A stretch of DNA of 44,917 nucleotides from Marinobacter vinifirmus (GTDB lineage: Bacteria > Pseudomonadota > Gammaproteobacteria > Pseudomonadales > Oleiphilaceae): NCBI RefSeq assembly GCF_002258215.1, contig NZ_NEFY01000017.1:1-44917 (forward strand), written 5' to 3'. The position numbers and the translations under genes were made by a program. The notes under the pieces were generated by a model. The model made no database searches and was not told the DNA's origin. It was given only the letters and a program-made list of their open reading frames with translations. Below, one piece after another: positions 36,899 to 44,422 of the stretch. Position 1 is the stretch's first letter; each line of letters opens with the position of its first letter.

Positions 36899-37514
36899 AC
36901 AACAACAGCTGCCCGGCCAGCAGCACCAGGATGCCCCCCATGGCCCGATCAAGCCAGTGTCCGAACCGGTTGAAACCCCGGCGGACACGGGGGTGGGTAA
37001 AGAACACCGCCACCATGGCAAACCACAGGCCCGTGGCCAGTGCCATGTACAGGCCATAGCCTGCCTGCAGCACAATGGGTGTGCCCGGGTTGATCACCAC
37101 CGAGAACAGGGACACAAAGAACAGCGTTGCCTTGGGGTTCAGGGCGTTGGTCAGAAACCCGAGCCGGAAGGCTGCCATTCCTGTCTGTAGGGTCTTTTCA
37201 GCCGCATCCACATGCACTCCGCCCGGCCTGGCCCGCAGACAGTGCCAGGCGATGTACAGCAGATAAACCGCGCCAACCACCTTCAACACGGTGAACAGCA
37301 TCACCGACTGCTGGATGATCAGCCCGATGCCCAGCAACGAATAACCCACGTGCAGCAGAATACCCAGGCCAATACCGATGGCGGTCAGCAAGGCGTTGCG
37401 CCGTGACTGAGTGAGGGCCTGGCGCAGCATCACTGCAAAATCGGGCCCCGGGCTGGCAACCGCCAGTAAGTGCACCAGTGCGACCGTCAGAAACTCCAGC
37501 CAGTAATTCTGCAC
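36843..37514 (-). CDS. LysE/RhtB-family amino acid exporter
   Basis: 223-residue inner-membrane protein with six hydrophobic segments. The family signature VHLLAVASPGPDFAVMLRQAL is at the N-terminus, and GFLTNALNPKATLFFVSLFSV marks the second half of the LysE motif. Members export basic amino acids, threonine, homoserine lactone-type compounds and others; the substrate here is unknown, though the position beside the DAHP synthase makes an aromatic compound an idea to consider. The start is GTG 37514 with AGGAG seven bases upstream. The last 56 bases overlap the DAHP-synthase gene tail to tail. Confidence 0.85.
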   Translation of the reverse strand: MQNYWLEFLTVALVHLLAVASPGPDFAVMLRQALTQSRRNALLTAIGIGLGILLHVGYSLLGIGLIIQQSVMLFTVLKVVGAVYLLYIAWHCLRARPGGVHVDAAEKTLQTGMAAFRLGFLTNALNPKATLFFVSLFSVVINPGTPIVLQAGYGLYMALATGLWFAMVAVFFTHPRVRRGFNRFGHWLDRAMGGILVLLAGQLLLSTVSGSEPPSVPSPGTDR

Positions 37515-37614
37515 CTGTTTGCTCCTGTTAACGTAGTCACCTGTTGAGCGTTATGGTCGTAAACCTGTGAAGGTGGTTGCCGGCAAGCATAGAAGGATTT
37601 TTTTCCGGTTTCAC

Positions 37615-37643
37615 CTGTCAGGATTCCGTAAGCTTTCTATACT
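37615..37643 (+). promoter_or_regulatory. Candidate promoter of the flavoprotein gene
   Basis: CTGTCA (37615-37620) and TATACT (37638-37643), 17 bases apart, lie about 50 bases upstream of the ATG at 37697. The gene also has an AGGAGG ribosome site five bases upstream. Confidence 0.5.
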
Positions 37644-37696
37644 TATAACTTAACCTGCAGAAAAGACGGGAATTTCCGGTTTTCATAGGAGGCCAG

Positions 37697-39136
37697 ATGA
37701 ACAAGCGTGACGTGGATGTAGCGATCATCGGCGCCGGCACTGCCGGCATGGTGGCTTATCAGCGGGTGGCAAAGAAAACCGACCGTGTGGTGTTGATCGA
37801 GGGCGAACAGTACGGCACAACCTGTGCCCGGGTGGGCTGCATGCCCAGCAAACTGCTGATTGCCGCTGCCGAGCGGGCCCACGACCTGAAATCCGCCGGC
37901 GACTTCGGTGTGCTGGCTGGCGATGTCCGAATTGATGGCCGGCTGGTAATGCAGCGGGTACGTGCCGAGCGGGACAAGTTTGTGGCGCCGGTGGTCCGCT
38001 CCATGGAGAAACTGCCGGAAGAACATCGCCTGATGGGCCATGCCCGCTTTCTGGATGCCCACCGCCTGGAAGTCGGCGACCATACCGAAGTCCGTGCCGA
38101 TCGCATCATCATCGCCACCGGCTCCCGCCCCAACATACCGGGTATCTTCAAGGAAGCCCGGGACCGGCTGATTGTGAACGACGACATCTTCGACTGGCAG
38201 GACCTTCCAGACTCTGTCGCGGTCTTCGGCCCCGGGGTCATCGGCCTGGAGCTGGGGCAGGCATTAAGCCGGCTGGGGGTTAAGGTGCACCTGTTCGGCG
38301 TCAGCGGCGGCATCGGCGGCCTGCGGGATGAGAAAATCCGTGACTACGCGCTGAAAACCTTCAGCGAAGAGTTTGCCTTCAGCCCGAAAACCGAAACCCG
38401 CCGGGTGGAACGGACAGACGGTGGTGTGCAGATTACCTGGCTGGAAGACGGCAAAGAGCACCAGGAAACCTTCGACTATCTTCTGGCGGCCACCGGGCGC
38501 CGGCCGAATATCGATAACCTGGACATCCAGAACGCCGGCATCGAGCTGGACGACCGGGGCATGCCGGAGTTCGACCCTTACACCCTGCGCTGTGGCGACA
38601 GCCATATTTTTATCGTCGGGGATGTGAATAACCACCGGCCGTTGCTGCATGAGGCCGCAGATGAAGGCCGCATCGCCGGAGACAACGCGGCGGCATATCC
38701 GGAGGTACAGACCGGGTTGCGCAAAACCCCGCTGGCCGTGGTGTTCAGCGACCCCCAGATTGCCTCGGTGGGCCTGACCATTCACCAGGTGGATGAAAAG
38801 TGCCGGGGCTGCTTTGCCGTCGGTGAAGTGAGTTTCGAGAACCAGGGCCGCAGCAAGGTGATCGGCAAGAACCGGGGCCTGCTACGGGTGTACGGCGAGC
38901 ATGGCAGCGGATTGTTCATGGGCGCGGAAATGTTCGGCCCTGCGGCCGAGCACATTGCCCACCTGTTGGCGTGGTGCGCCCAGAAGCGGATGACCGTGAG
39001 CGACATGCTGGAAATGCCGTTCTACCATCCGGTGATTGAAGAGGGCTTGCGATCAGCCCTGAAAGACCTGAACAGAAACCTGAAACTGGGCCCGGAGCCC
39101 GCGGAAGGCTGCATGGACTGCGGCCCGGGTGTTTAA
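37697..39136 (+). CDS. Dihydrolipoyl dehydrogenase-like FAD disulfide reductase
   Basis: 479-residue class I pyridine-nucleotide disulfide oxidoreductase. The FAD-binding IIGAGTAGMVAY is at the N-terminus. The redox disulfide Cys43/Cys48 lies in TTCARVGCMPSKLL, the NAD-binding part has FGPGVIGLELGQALSRLGVKV, and the second FAD motif is HIFIVGDVNNHRPL. The active-site His444/Glu449 pair is in FYHPVIEEG. Lipoamide dehydrogenase is the nearest match, but no 2-oxoacid dehydrogenase genes are nearby and the tail adds CMDC, so a soluble transhydrogenase-like or stand-alone role remains open. The stop codon lies in the loop of a 12-base-pair hairpin. Confidence 0.85.
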   Translation: MNKRDVDVAIIGAGTAGMVAYQRVAKKTDRVVLIEGEQYGTTCARVGCMPSKLLIAAAERAHDLKSAGDFGVLAGDVRIDGRLVMQRVRAERDKFVAPVVRSMEKLPEEHRLMGHARFLDAHRLEVGDHTEVRADRIIIATGSRPNIPGIFKEARDRLIVNDDIFDWQDLPDSVAVFGPGVIGLELGQALSRLGVKVHLFGVSGGIGGLRDEKIRDYALKTFSEEFAFSPKTETRRVERTDGGVQITWLEDGKEHQETFDYLLAATGRRPNIDNLDIQNAGIELDDRGMPEFDPYTLRCGDSHIFIVGDVNNHRPLLHEAADEGRIAGDNAAAYPEVQTGLRKTPLAVVFSDPQIASVGLTIHQVDEKCRGCFAVGEVSFENQGRSKVIGKNRGLLRVYGEHGSGLFMGAEMFGPAAEHIAHLLAWCAQKRMTVSDMLEMPFYHPVIEEGLRSALKDLNRNLKLGPEPAEGCMDCGPGV

Positions 39137-39148
39137 CCCGGGCCGCAG
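39118..39148 (+). repeat. Perfect hairpin enclosing the flavoprotein stop codon
   Basis: CTGCGGCCCGGG (39118-39129) and CCCGGGCCGCAG (39137-39148) form a 12-bp perfect stem around a seven-base loop, TGTTTAA, containing the stop. There is no following T-run, so it is not a standard terminator; a second weaker stem CTGAC/GTCAG follows. Confidence 0.6.
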
Positions 39149-39172
39149 TGGGAGCTGACCTGTGTCAGTTCA

Positions 39173-39448
39173 CTATGACGTGTGATGTTGCAAGCTTACC
39201 GGTGCGGCGGCAGCGTCCCTTGCATTTTGCTGGTGCCGTGCCCATATCTTCTCATGGAAGAAGTAGGCCACGGTGTTGATGGCCGGTTCCACCATGGCAA
39301 TCAGGCTGCCGATCAGGATGTCACCGGTCAGCAGATAGGCCACTGTGAAGGCCACGGTAAAGTGGGTGATGGCGAAGGTAATCGTTTTCAAAACCGACTG
39401 ATCACCTTTCGTGCTGTGCTCGTGGACAAACAGTTTCAGTGTGCTCAT
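39173..39448 (-). CDS. DUF2061 family small membrane protein
   Basis: 91-residue protein with two hydrophobic stretches (TFAITHFTVAFTVAYLL and IGSLIAMVEPAINTVAYFFHEKIW), matching DUF2061 with its conserved EPAINTVAYFFHEK motif. Function unknown. ATG 39448 has GGAG seven bases upstream; a TTG two codons earlier is less likely. Convergent with the flavoprotein gene and divergent from dps. Confidence 0.8.
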   Translation of the reverse strand: MSTLKLFVHEHSTKGDQSVLKTITFAITHFTVAFTVAYLLTGDILIGSLIAMVEPAINTVAYFFHEKIWARHQQNARDAAAAPVSLQHHTS

Positions 39449-39510
39449 GATCAACTCCGCGTTTATCAGGTCTATGATTCAATTTAAGGACAAACGAGAA
39501 TTATTTTCAA

Positions 39511-39547
39511 ATAGATCATGCGATATCCTGCGATAGGTTCGAGCTAT
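39511..39547 (+). promoter_or_regulatory. OxyR operator upstream of dps
   Basis: Quarter-sites at 11-base spacing: ATAG (39511), GATA (39522, not matching CTAT), ATAG (39533), CTAT (39544). The right half, ATAGGTTCGAGCTAT, is a perfect match to the ATAGnTnnnAnCTAT half-operator, and the left ATAG is in register exactly 22 bases earlier. A -10-like TACTAT at 39575-39580 with a weak -35 at 39552 places the operator immediately upstream, as at OxyR-activated promoters. Confidence 0.7.
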
Positions 39548-39672
39548 AAGGTTTCAGGCTATCGAATAAGCTTTTACTATTAATGACATTAAGTAATGGA
39601 ACTGGGCTCAGGGCCCGGAACTGACTTAGAGTAGTAACCAGAGACAACCCGACGACGAATCAGGAGGTTCAA

Positions 39673-40146
39673 ATGGGTAAGAACTTTATTGGTCTGGATA
39701 CCGAAAAAACCGCCGCACTGGCTAGCTCACTGAATGATCTGCTGGCCAACTACCAGATCTTTTACATGAACGTGCGTGGTTACCACTGGAACATCAAGGG
39801 TGAGAACTTCTTCCTGCTGCACGAGAAATTCGAAGAGCTGTACAACGACCTTCTGCTGAAAGTGGATGAAATTGCCGAGCGTGTACTGACCCTGGGCCAC
39901 CGCCCGGCTCACGCGTTCAGCACCTACATCGAAACCGCCGAAGTACCGGAGCGCAAAGACGTATCCAACGGTAAAGAAGCGGTTGAGAACATTGTTGAAA
40001 GCTTCGGCAAGCTGATCGCCAAGCAGCGCGAACTGCTGGAACTGGCCGGTGAAGCCGGTGATGAAGGCACCTCCGCCCTGATGAGTGATTACATCTCCGG
40101 GCAGGAGAAAGACGTGTGGATGTACCGGAGCTACCTGGGCCAGTAA
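39673..40146 (+). CDS. dps: Dps-family DNA protection / ferroxidase protein
   Basis: 157-residue dodecameric mini-ferritin that oxidises and stores iron using peroxide, protecting DNA. All ferroxidase residues are present with E. coli Dps spacing: His38, His50, Asp65 and Glu69 (YHWNIKGENFFLLHEKFEE, KVDEIAERV). The C-terminus ends YRSYLGQ. The N-terminus is short and has few lysines, so DNA binding may be weak. AGGAGG is six bases before ATG. An OxyR operator lies upstream and a strong terminator downstream, so it is a single-gene unit. Confidence 0.93.
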   Translation: MGKNFIGLDTEKTAALASSLNDLLANYQIFYMNVRGYHWNIKGENFFLLHEKFEELYNDLLLKVDEIAERVLTLGHRPAHAFSTYIETAEVPERKDVSNGKEAVENIVESFGKLIAKQRELLELAGEAGDEGTSALMSDYISGQEKDVWMYRSYLGQ

Positions 40147-40167
40147 GCCAGGCAGAACGGTAACCTG

Positions 40168-40197
40168 AAATGGCGGCTCCCCGGAGCCGCCATTTTT
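40168..40197 (+). terminator. Rho-independent terminator after dps
   Basis: ATGGCGGCTCC (40170-40180) pairs perfectly with GGAGCCGCCAT (40183-40193) around a CC loop, followed by TTTTT. Confidence 0.9.
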
Positions 40198-40225
40198 GTA
40201 TGTGCGTCATCGACTTGTCTTTTTT

Positions 40226-40254
40226 CTGACGCGGTTTTGTCATCTGTTTGCCAT
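40226..40254 (+). promoter_or_regulatory. Pho-box-like array upstream of the choice-of-anchor-I gene
   Basis: CTGACGC, GGTT, TTGTCAT, CTGT, TTGCCAT: three half-sites spaced 11 bases apart, matching CTGTCAY at five, six and five of seven positions. It ends 46 bases before the ATG. Confidence 0.5.
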
Positions 40255-40300
40255 AGCTTGGGTCGTCATTTACACACCGACGACACAACCCGAGGTAAAC

Positions 40301-41977
40301 ATGATTTTCCAGCGAACCCTTCTGACCTCCGCCATTCTGGCCGCCACCGTTGGCCTTGCTGCCTGCGCTACCGGCAGCGGTTCTGACACCCAGCCCAAGG
40401 CTTCCTTGCCGGGTCTGATCGAACTCAATGTACTGGGAAGCTACAAGGCTCCGGGCAATGTGTTCGATGAAAGCGCCGCCGAAATCGTCGCTCATGATGC
40501 TGCCAACCAGCGCCTGTTTGTGGTGAATGCCAATGCGGCCACCGTGGACGTACTGGATATTCGTAACCCGTCTGCACCGGTGCTGGTTAACACCATCGAC
40601 GCCAGCCGAGAAGGCGCCTCCGCTAACAGTGTGGCGGTGTATGGTGACCTGGTCGCCGTCGCCATCGAAGCCGAGGTGAAGCAGGACAACGGCAAGGTGG
40701 TGTTCTACAACGCATCTGACCTGTCCAAGGCCGGTGAAGTGACCGTGGGCGCCTTGCCAGACATGGTGACTTTCACCCGCGATGGTCAAAAAGTGCTAGT
40801 TGCCAACGAAGGTGAACCGAATGACGACTACACCCGAGACCCCGAAGGTTCTGTAAGTGTGATCGACCTGGCTAACGGTGTGGACAAAGCGACAGTGAAA
40901 ACCGCCGACTTCCGCGCCTTCAACGGCCGCGAGCAGGCCCTGCGTGAAGCCGGTATCCGTATCTTTGGCCCGGGTGCCTCTGCCGCCCAGGATTTCGAGC
41001 CGGAATACATTGCGGTTTCGGTTGATAACACCCGCGCCTGGGTCGCCCTGCAGGAAAACAACGCCGTCGCGGTGCTGGACATTGAAAATACCCGCATTCT
41101 GGACGTGCTGCCGCTGGGCTTCAAAGACCACCGCATGCTGGGTAACGAGCTGGATGCCAGCAACAAGGATGGCGGCATCAACCTGCGCAACTGGCCCATC
41201 AAGGGCATGTACCTGCCGGATGCCATGGCCAGCTATGGCTACAACGGCAAGACCTACTACATCACCGCCAACGAGGGCGACTCCCGGGATTACGATGGCT
41301 TCAGTGAAGAATACCGGGTTAAAGACCTTCAGCTGAGCGAGGCTTTCGGCACCGAGGCCCAGCGCAAGGAACTGCAGGACAGCGCCAACCTGGGCCGTCT
41401 GAAAGTGACCGGCACCCTGGGCATGGCTAATGATTGCGATCCGTCCAGCAGTGCCACTGATGTAGAGAAAGACTGTGTGTTCGGTGAACTCTACAGCTAC
41501 GGCGCCCGTTCTTTCTCTATCTGGAACGAGCAGGGCCAGCGGGTGTTCGATTCCGGCAATGATTTCGAGCGCATCACCGGCAACCTGATCCCTCACGGCT
41601 TTAACGCCAGTAACGATGAAAACGGAGCCGACGACCGTTCAGACGACAAAGGCCCGGAGCCGGAAGCGGTCACCATTGGCGAGATCAACGGCCAGAACTA
41701 CGCCTTTATCGGCCTGGAACGGGTGGGTGGCATCATGGTGTACAACGTGACCAACCCCCAGAACCCGCAGTTTGTGCAGTACCTGAACAACCGGGATTTC
41801 TCTGCCGACAAGGCGGCGGTAGAAGCTGGTAAGGCCGGTGACCTGGGCCCGGAAGGCCTGGCCTTTATCCGCGCCGAAGACAGCCCTAACGGCCAGCCGA
41901 TCCTGGCCGTGGGTAACGAGGTGAGCGGCACCACCACGTTCTATGGCATTGACGTGGTGGGCGACTCAGCCAACTGA
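40301..41977 (+). CDS. Choice-of-anchor I family lipoprotein (phytase/PhoX-like beta-propeller)
   Basis: 558-residue exported protein. The signal ends in a lipobox (GLAAC, Cys about residue 21), followed by a Ser/Gly/Thr linker. The body is a repetitive beta-propeller-like protein: LFVVNANAATVDVLDIRNPS, KVLVANEGEPNDDYTRDPEGSVSVIDL, YYITANEGDSRDYDGFSEEYR and GPEPEAVTIGEINGQNYAFIGLERVGGIMVYNV. NEGEPND and NEGDSRDYD are the family-specific acidic loops. The family is often found near alkaline phosphatase genes; enzyme activity is not proven. ATG 40301 has GAGG just upstream. A Pho-box-like array precedes it and a terminator follows it at 42001. Confidence 0.85.
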   Translation: MIFQRTLLTSAILAATVGLAACATGSGSDTQPKASLPGLIELNVLGSYKAPGNVFDESAAEIVAHDAANQRLFVVNANAATVDVLDIRNPSAPVLVNTIDASREGASANSVAVYGDLVAVAIEAEVKQDNGKVVFYNASDLSKAGEVTVGALPDMVTFTRDGQKVLVANEGEPNDDYTRDPEGSVSVIDLANGVDKATVKTADFRAFNGREQALREAGIRIFGPGASAAQDFEPEYIAVSVDNTRAWVALQENNAVAVLDIENTRILDVLPLGFKDHRMLGNELDASNKDGGINLRNWPIKGMYLPDAMASYGYNGKTYYITANEGDSRDYDGFSEEYRVKDLQLSEAFGTEAQRKELQDSANLGRLKVTGTLGMANDCDPSSSATDVEKDCVFGELYSYGARSFSIWNEQGQRVFDSGNDFERITGNLIPHGFNASNDENGADDRSDDKGPEPEAVTIGEINGQNYAFIGLERVGGIMVYNVTNPQNPQFVQYLNNRDFSADKAAVEAGKAGDLGPEGLAFIRAEDSPNGQPILAVGNEVSGTTTFYGIDVVGDSAN

Positions 41978-42000
41978 TCCTGAAGCCTTTATTGCCCATC

Positions 42001-42033
42001 AAAACCGCGCCTTCGGGTGCGGTTTTGTTTTTT
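42001..42033 (+). terminator. Rho-independent terminator
   Basis: AAAACCGC (42001-42008) pairs with GCGGTTTT around a GCCTTCGGGT stem-loop and is followed by GTTTTTTC. It closes the choice-of-anchor-I gene. Confidence 0.85.
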
Positions 42034-42071
42034 CGGATACTGAGTCTTAAAAACCGACTTTCCATAACACT

Positions 42072-42105
42072 TTGTAATAACTCTGTCACAACCCCCCTCC
42101 ATAGT
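42072..42105 (+). promoter_or_regulatory. Pho box and -10 for the DUF2057-like gene
   Basis: TTGTAAT, AACT, CTGTCAC (42072-42089) matches the 18-base PhoB box at about 15 positions, with a perfect second half. CATAGT (42100-42105) lies ten bases downstream of it, the spacing expected when the Pho box replaces the -35 element. Confidence 0.62.
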
Positions 42106-42148
42106 GTCGTCTCAGTTGAGTTAACACCTTAGTCATCGGATTCAGAAC

Positions 42149-42793
42149 GTGACGAGATTTACCCGCATTACCAGTTTGATGATGGCCCTGATGCCGCTGC
42201 CGGTTTTGGCCGAGGTACAGCTGACTCTCGGGCCCTGCGTGAACGTTCAGGCGGTTCAGGGCAGTGAACAAACGGCTTCGGCTGGCCAGGCTATGACGTT
42301 GGCCGATGGCACCGCGCAACTGGTGGTGGAGTGCACCACCGAAATCGGCCGGGAAGAAGTGCTGGAAACCAGCGACGCCTTTGTTGTGCGTTTTGACGCT
42401 ACTGACACCGAGCTGACTCTGAGCGCACCTGACATTGATTCCCGGAACGAGATGGACAGTTTCAATCAGCAGGGCGACTGGCAGCTGACAGACCGCCAGG
42501 GCGAACGAGTGGCGTTCACCGCCGATGTGCTCGAGAAAGAAGGTTTCCAGCTGGTGCGGGACTATGCCCGTGAGCTGGCCGCCTATAACCGTTCCGGCGC
42601 CGCAGCCGCAGTGACTGCACCGGCAGCCACCGCAGGCCCGGCACCGTTAACCAACCAGGAAGGGTTGTTGCTGGATTCGCACGTCGATCCGGATCAGGAA
42701 ATGGTCAGCAGGATGCTGCGCTACTGGTATCTGAAAGCTGACGAACAAACTCGAAAAGAGTGGGACAGCTGGGTCGATTCCAGCAACCGATAA
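42149..42793 (+). CDS. Secreted DUF2057-like (YccT-type) protein
   Basis: 214-residue exported protein of uncertain family. The signal peptide (MTRFTRITSLMMALMPLPVLA) is cleaved before EVQLTLGPCV. The mature part begins with a conserved-looking beta-rich stretch (GPCVNVQAV, AMTLADGTAQLVVECTTEIG, VVRFDATDTELTLSAPDI) resembling DUF2057/YccT, then an Ala/Pro-rich linker (about 150-165) and a charged helical tail with HVDPDQEMVSRMLRYWYLKAD. GTG 42149 is the only start in the right place. It is followed after 34 bases by the interrupted porin and has a good Pho box, so both were probably induced on phosphate starvation. Confidence 0.62.
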   Translation: MTRFTRITSLMMALMPLPVLAEVQLTLGPCVNVQAVQGSEQTASAGQAMTLADGTAQLVVECTTEIGREEVLETSDAFVVRFDATDTELTLSAPDIDSRNEMDSFNQQGDWQLTDRQGERVAFTADVLEKEGFQLVRDYARELAAYNRSGAAAAVTAPAATAGPAPLTNQEGLLLDSHVDPDQEMVSRMLRYWYLKADEQTRKEWDSWVDSSNR

Positions 42794-42827
42794 ACACCAA
42801 ACCAAACTGAAAGTGGAGTTATAAGAA

Positions 42828-42986
42828 ATGAAGAAGCTTCTTCTGGCTGTTGCTGTGTCTACTGTTGCCGCAGGTTCTGTAAACGCTGCGACCATCTACG
42901 AAAAGGACGGATTCACCTACAAGCTCAACGGTGATTTCCAGATTCAGCTGCGTAAGAAAATTGGGGTATACGGATTTAATGGTTGA
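42828..42986 (+). pseudogene. Porin gene, truncated by the insertion element
   Basis: Open frame of 52 residues, too short to be a complete protein. The signal peptide MKKLLLAVAVSTVAAGSVNA precedes ATIYEKDGFTYKLNGDFQIQLRK, which is the N-terminus of a general Gram-negative trimeric porin. From about residue 45 the frame crosses into the left terminal inverted repeat of the element and stops there. GGAG lies about nine bases before ATG. The remaining porin should lie beyond the right end of the element, outside the window. Given the Pho box upstream, a phosphate- or anion-type porin is plausible. Confidence 0.8.
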
Positions 42987-42988
42987 TG
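42964..42988 (+). repeat. Left terminal inverted repeat of the ISL3-type element
   Basis: GGGTATACGGATTTAATGG and the following bases match the complement of 44893-44917 at all but three positions within 24. It supplies the stop codon that ends the porin fragment. Confidence 0.8.
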
Positions 42989-43021
42989 GGGCACCTTCAC
43001 CCCATCAATCTGATACCACCC

Positions 43022-43417
43022 TCAGATGGTTGATAGATCGACTCCGTAGTTGAGTTCCTCTGCGAAGTCCGGCAGTCCGTAACCGATGGTTTTCTTGTAG
43101 AAAGGAGAGACCTTCGCAGTCGGTGCCTTTTTCTTGTGCTTCGTGGTGTAGAGCATTCGTGCCCGCATCACCTCGAAGGAGTAACCGCGCCCTTCACGGT
43201 TCTTGTCCTTGGCCAGTCGGTTGATGGACTCCGTGTAAGCGTTGGTGACGGGCATGTCCGTCTCGAAGTAGGTCATGGTCTCTTCGCGCCAGTTTCCCAC
43301 TGCCCTGACCAGATCGCTCCAGACTTCCTTTTGGCCCTTCGGGATGGTGGCTATCCACTCGTCCAGGGCGGCTTCTGCCTGGAGCCGTGTGGTGGCGTCC
43401 CAAGAGCTTTTTGCCAA
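43022..43417 (-). pseudogene. ISL3-family transposase, C-terminal fragment
   Basis: 131 residues. NAYTESINRLAKDKNREGRG and YSFEVMRARMLYTTKHKKK are the C-terminal signature of ISL3 transposases, which total over 400 residues. No N-terminal zinc-binding or upstream DDE parts are present; an in-frame stop lies five codons before the TTG used as start. It ends 34 bases inside the left terminal repeat, so the 3' end is natural and the 5' end is deleted. The missing part is replaced at once by the transporter gene, 13 bases away. Confidence 0.85.
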
Positions 43418-43431
43418 TAATGAGCATTATT
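43416..43431. repeat. Palindrome at the transposase/transporter junction
   Basis: AATAATG, AG, CATTATT: perfect seven-base arms exactly at the point where the transposase remnant meets the transporter stop codon. Confidence 0.6.
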
Positions 43432-44327
43432 TAACCCTTCAACGCCAAAATGCGTCTGGCACCGTTAAGTACAATGCCCCCCGCGATGGTGCCGATAATC
43501 AGATCCGGATAATTGGAACCGGTCCACGCGACCAGGGCGCCGGCGGTGATGACCCCCAGGTTGATCACCACGTCGTTGGCCGAGAATATCCAGCTTGCCT
43601 TCATGTGCGCCCCGCCTTCCCGATGTTTGGATATGAGCAGCAGACAACTGGTATTGGCAATCAATGCGACGAATGCGATAGCCATCATCACCAGCGATTC
43701 AGGCTCACTACCGAATACAAAGCGTCTCACCACCTCTACGAGCACGCCCACAGCCAAGATCAGTTGCAGTACACCAGCAAGATGCGCGGCACGTACCTGC
43801 ATTTTCACGCTATGTCCAACCGCATAAAGGGCAAGCCCGTACACCGCCGCATCGGCAAAATTGTCCAGGGATTCTCCAATCAGGCCGGTGGACTGGGCGA
43901 TCAGACCGGCAGTCATTTCCACCACGAACAGAAGTGCATTGATGCCGAGCAACCAGCGCAGGGTCCCGGATTCTTGCTTAGCAGAAGCTGCCGAAAACTC
44001 GGCGGCCTTGATGGTCTCCGGATTTGCAGCGACGGTTTCCTGAAGCGAGGCGCCTAGCCCCAAGGTCTTCAGTTTCGAGGTGACGGGCTCGACCTCGCCG
44101 TCATGCACGACCTTCAGCCGGCGGTTCGACAAGTCGAAGGACAGCGCCCGAATCTCCTCAAAGCCGTTCAGGGCTAGGCGAATCATTCGTTCTTCTGATG
44201 GACAGTCCATCTTCGGCACGGCATAAACACTGACCCATCTCCCTGGCGCCTCGGAGGAGGCCTGTATATCGGTATCCGCTGCGGACGTTGCATCACCGCC
44301 ACAGGCGCCACCACAGGATTTGCTCAT
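43431..44327 (-). CDS. CDF-type cation transporter with N-terminal metal-binding domain
   Basis: 298-residue membrane protein. The N-terminus has CGGACGG and a heavy-metal-associated-like domain with MDCPSEE (40-46). From about residue 124 there are six hydrophobic segments. The second-helix pair Asp155/Asp159 (SLDNFADA) is the DxxxD metal site of the cation diffusion facilitator family. In helix five the usual His is Phe248 while Asp252 (ANDVVINLGV) remains, an alteration I associate with this ISPpu12-type passenger group. Likely Zn/Cd/Pb efflux, inferred from the paired regulator. ATG 44327 has GGAG nine bases upstream. Divergent from the regulator. Confidence 0.85.
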   Translation of the reverse strand: MSKSCGGACGGDATSAADTDIQASSEAPGRWVSVYAVPKMDCPSEERMIRLALNGFEEIRALSFDLSNRRLKVVHDGEVEPVTSKLKTLGLGASLQETVAANPETIKAAEFSAASAKQESGTLRWLLGINALLFVVEMTAGLIAQSTGLIGESLDNFADAAVYGLALYAVGHSVKMQVRAAHLAGVLQLILAVGVLVEVVRRFVFGSEPESLVMMAIAFVALIANTSCLLLISKHREGGAHMKASWIFSANDVVINLGVITAGALVAWTGSNYPDLIIGTIAGGIVLNGARRILALKG

Positions 44328-44360
44328 GATACGACTCCACTTGAACAATGTTGTGGTACC

Positions 44361-44391
44361 ATTTAAAACTATAAAGCTACTATAAGGTCAA
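44361..44391 (-). promoter_or_regulatory. MerR-type promoter of the cation transporter
   Basis: On the minus strand TTGACC and TTAAAT are separated by 19 bases, the stretched spacing used by MerR-family activators. The spacer holds an imperfect dyad (ACCTTATA / TTTATAGT). It lies in the 95-base gap between the two divergent genes. Confidence 0.65.
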
Positions 44392-44422
44392 TAGAGTAAA
44401 GAATCCGTTGGGGAGGAGGCTG

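Noticed and set aside
39118..39148. Intrinsic terminator after the flavoprotein gene
   Set aside because: The stem is perfect but no T-run follows on either strand, and it includes the coding end.
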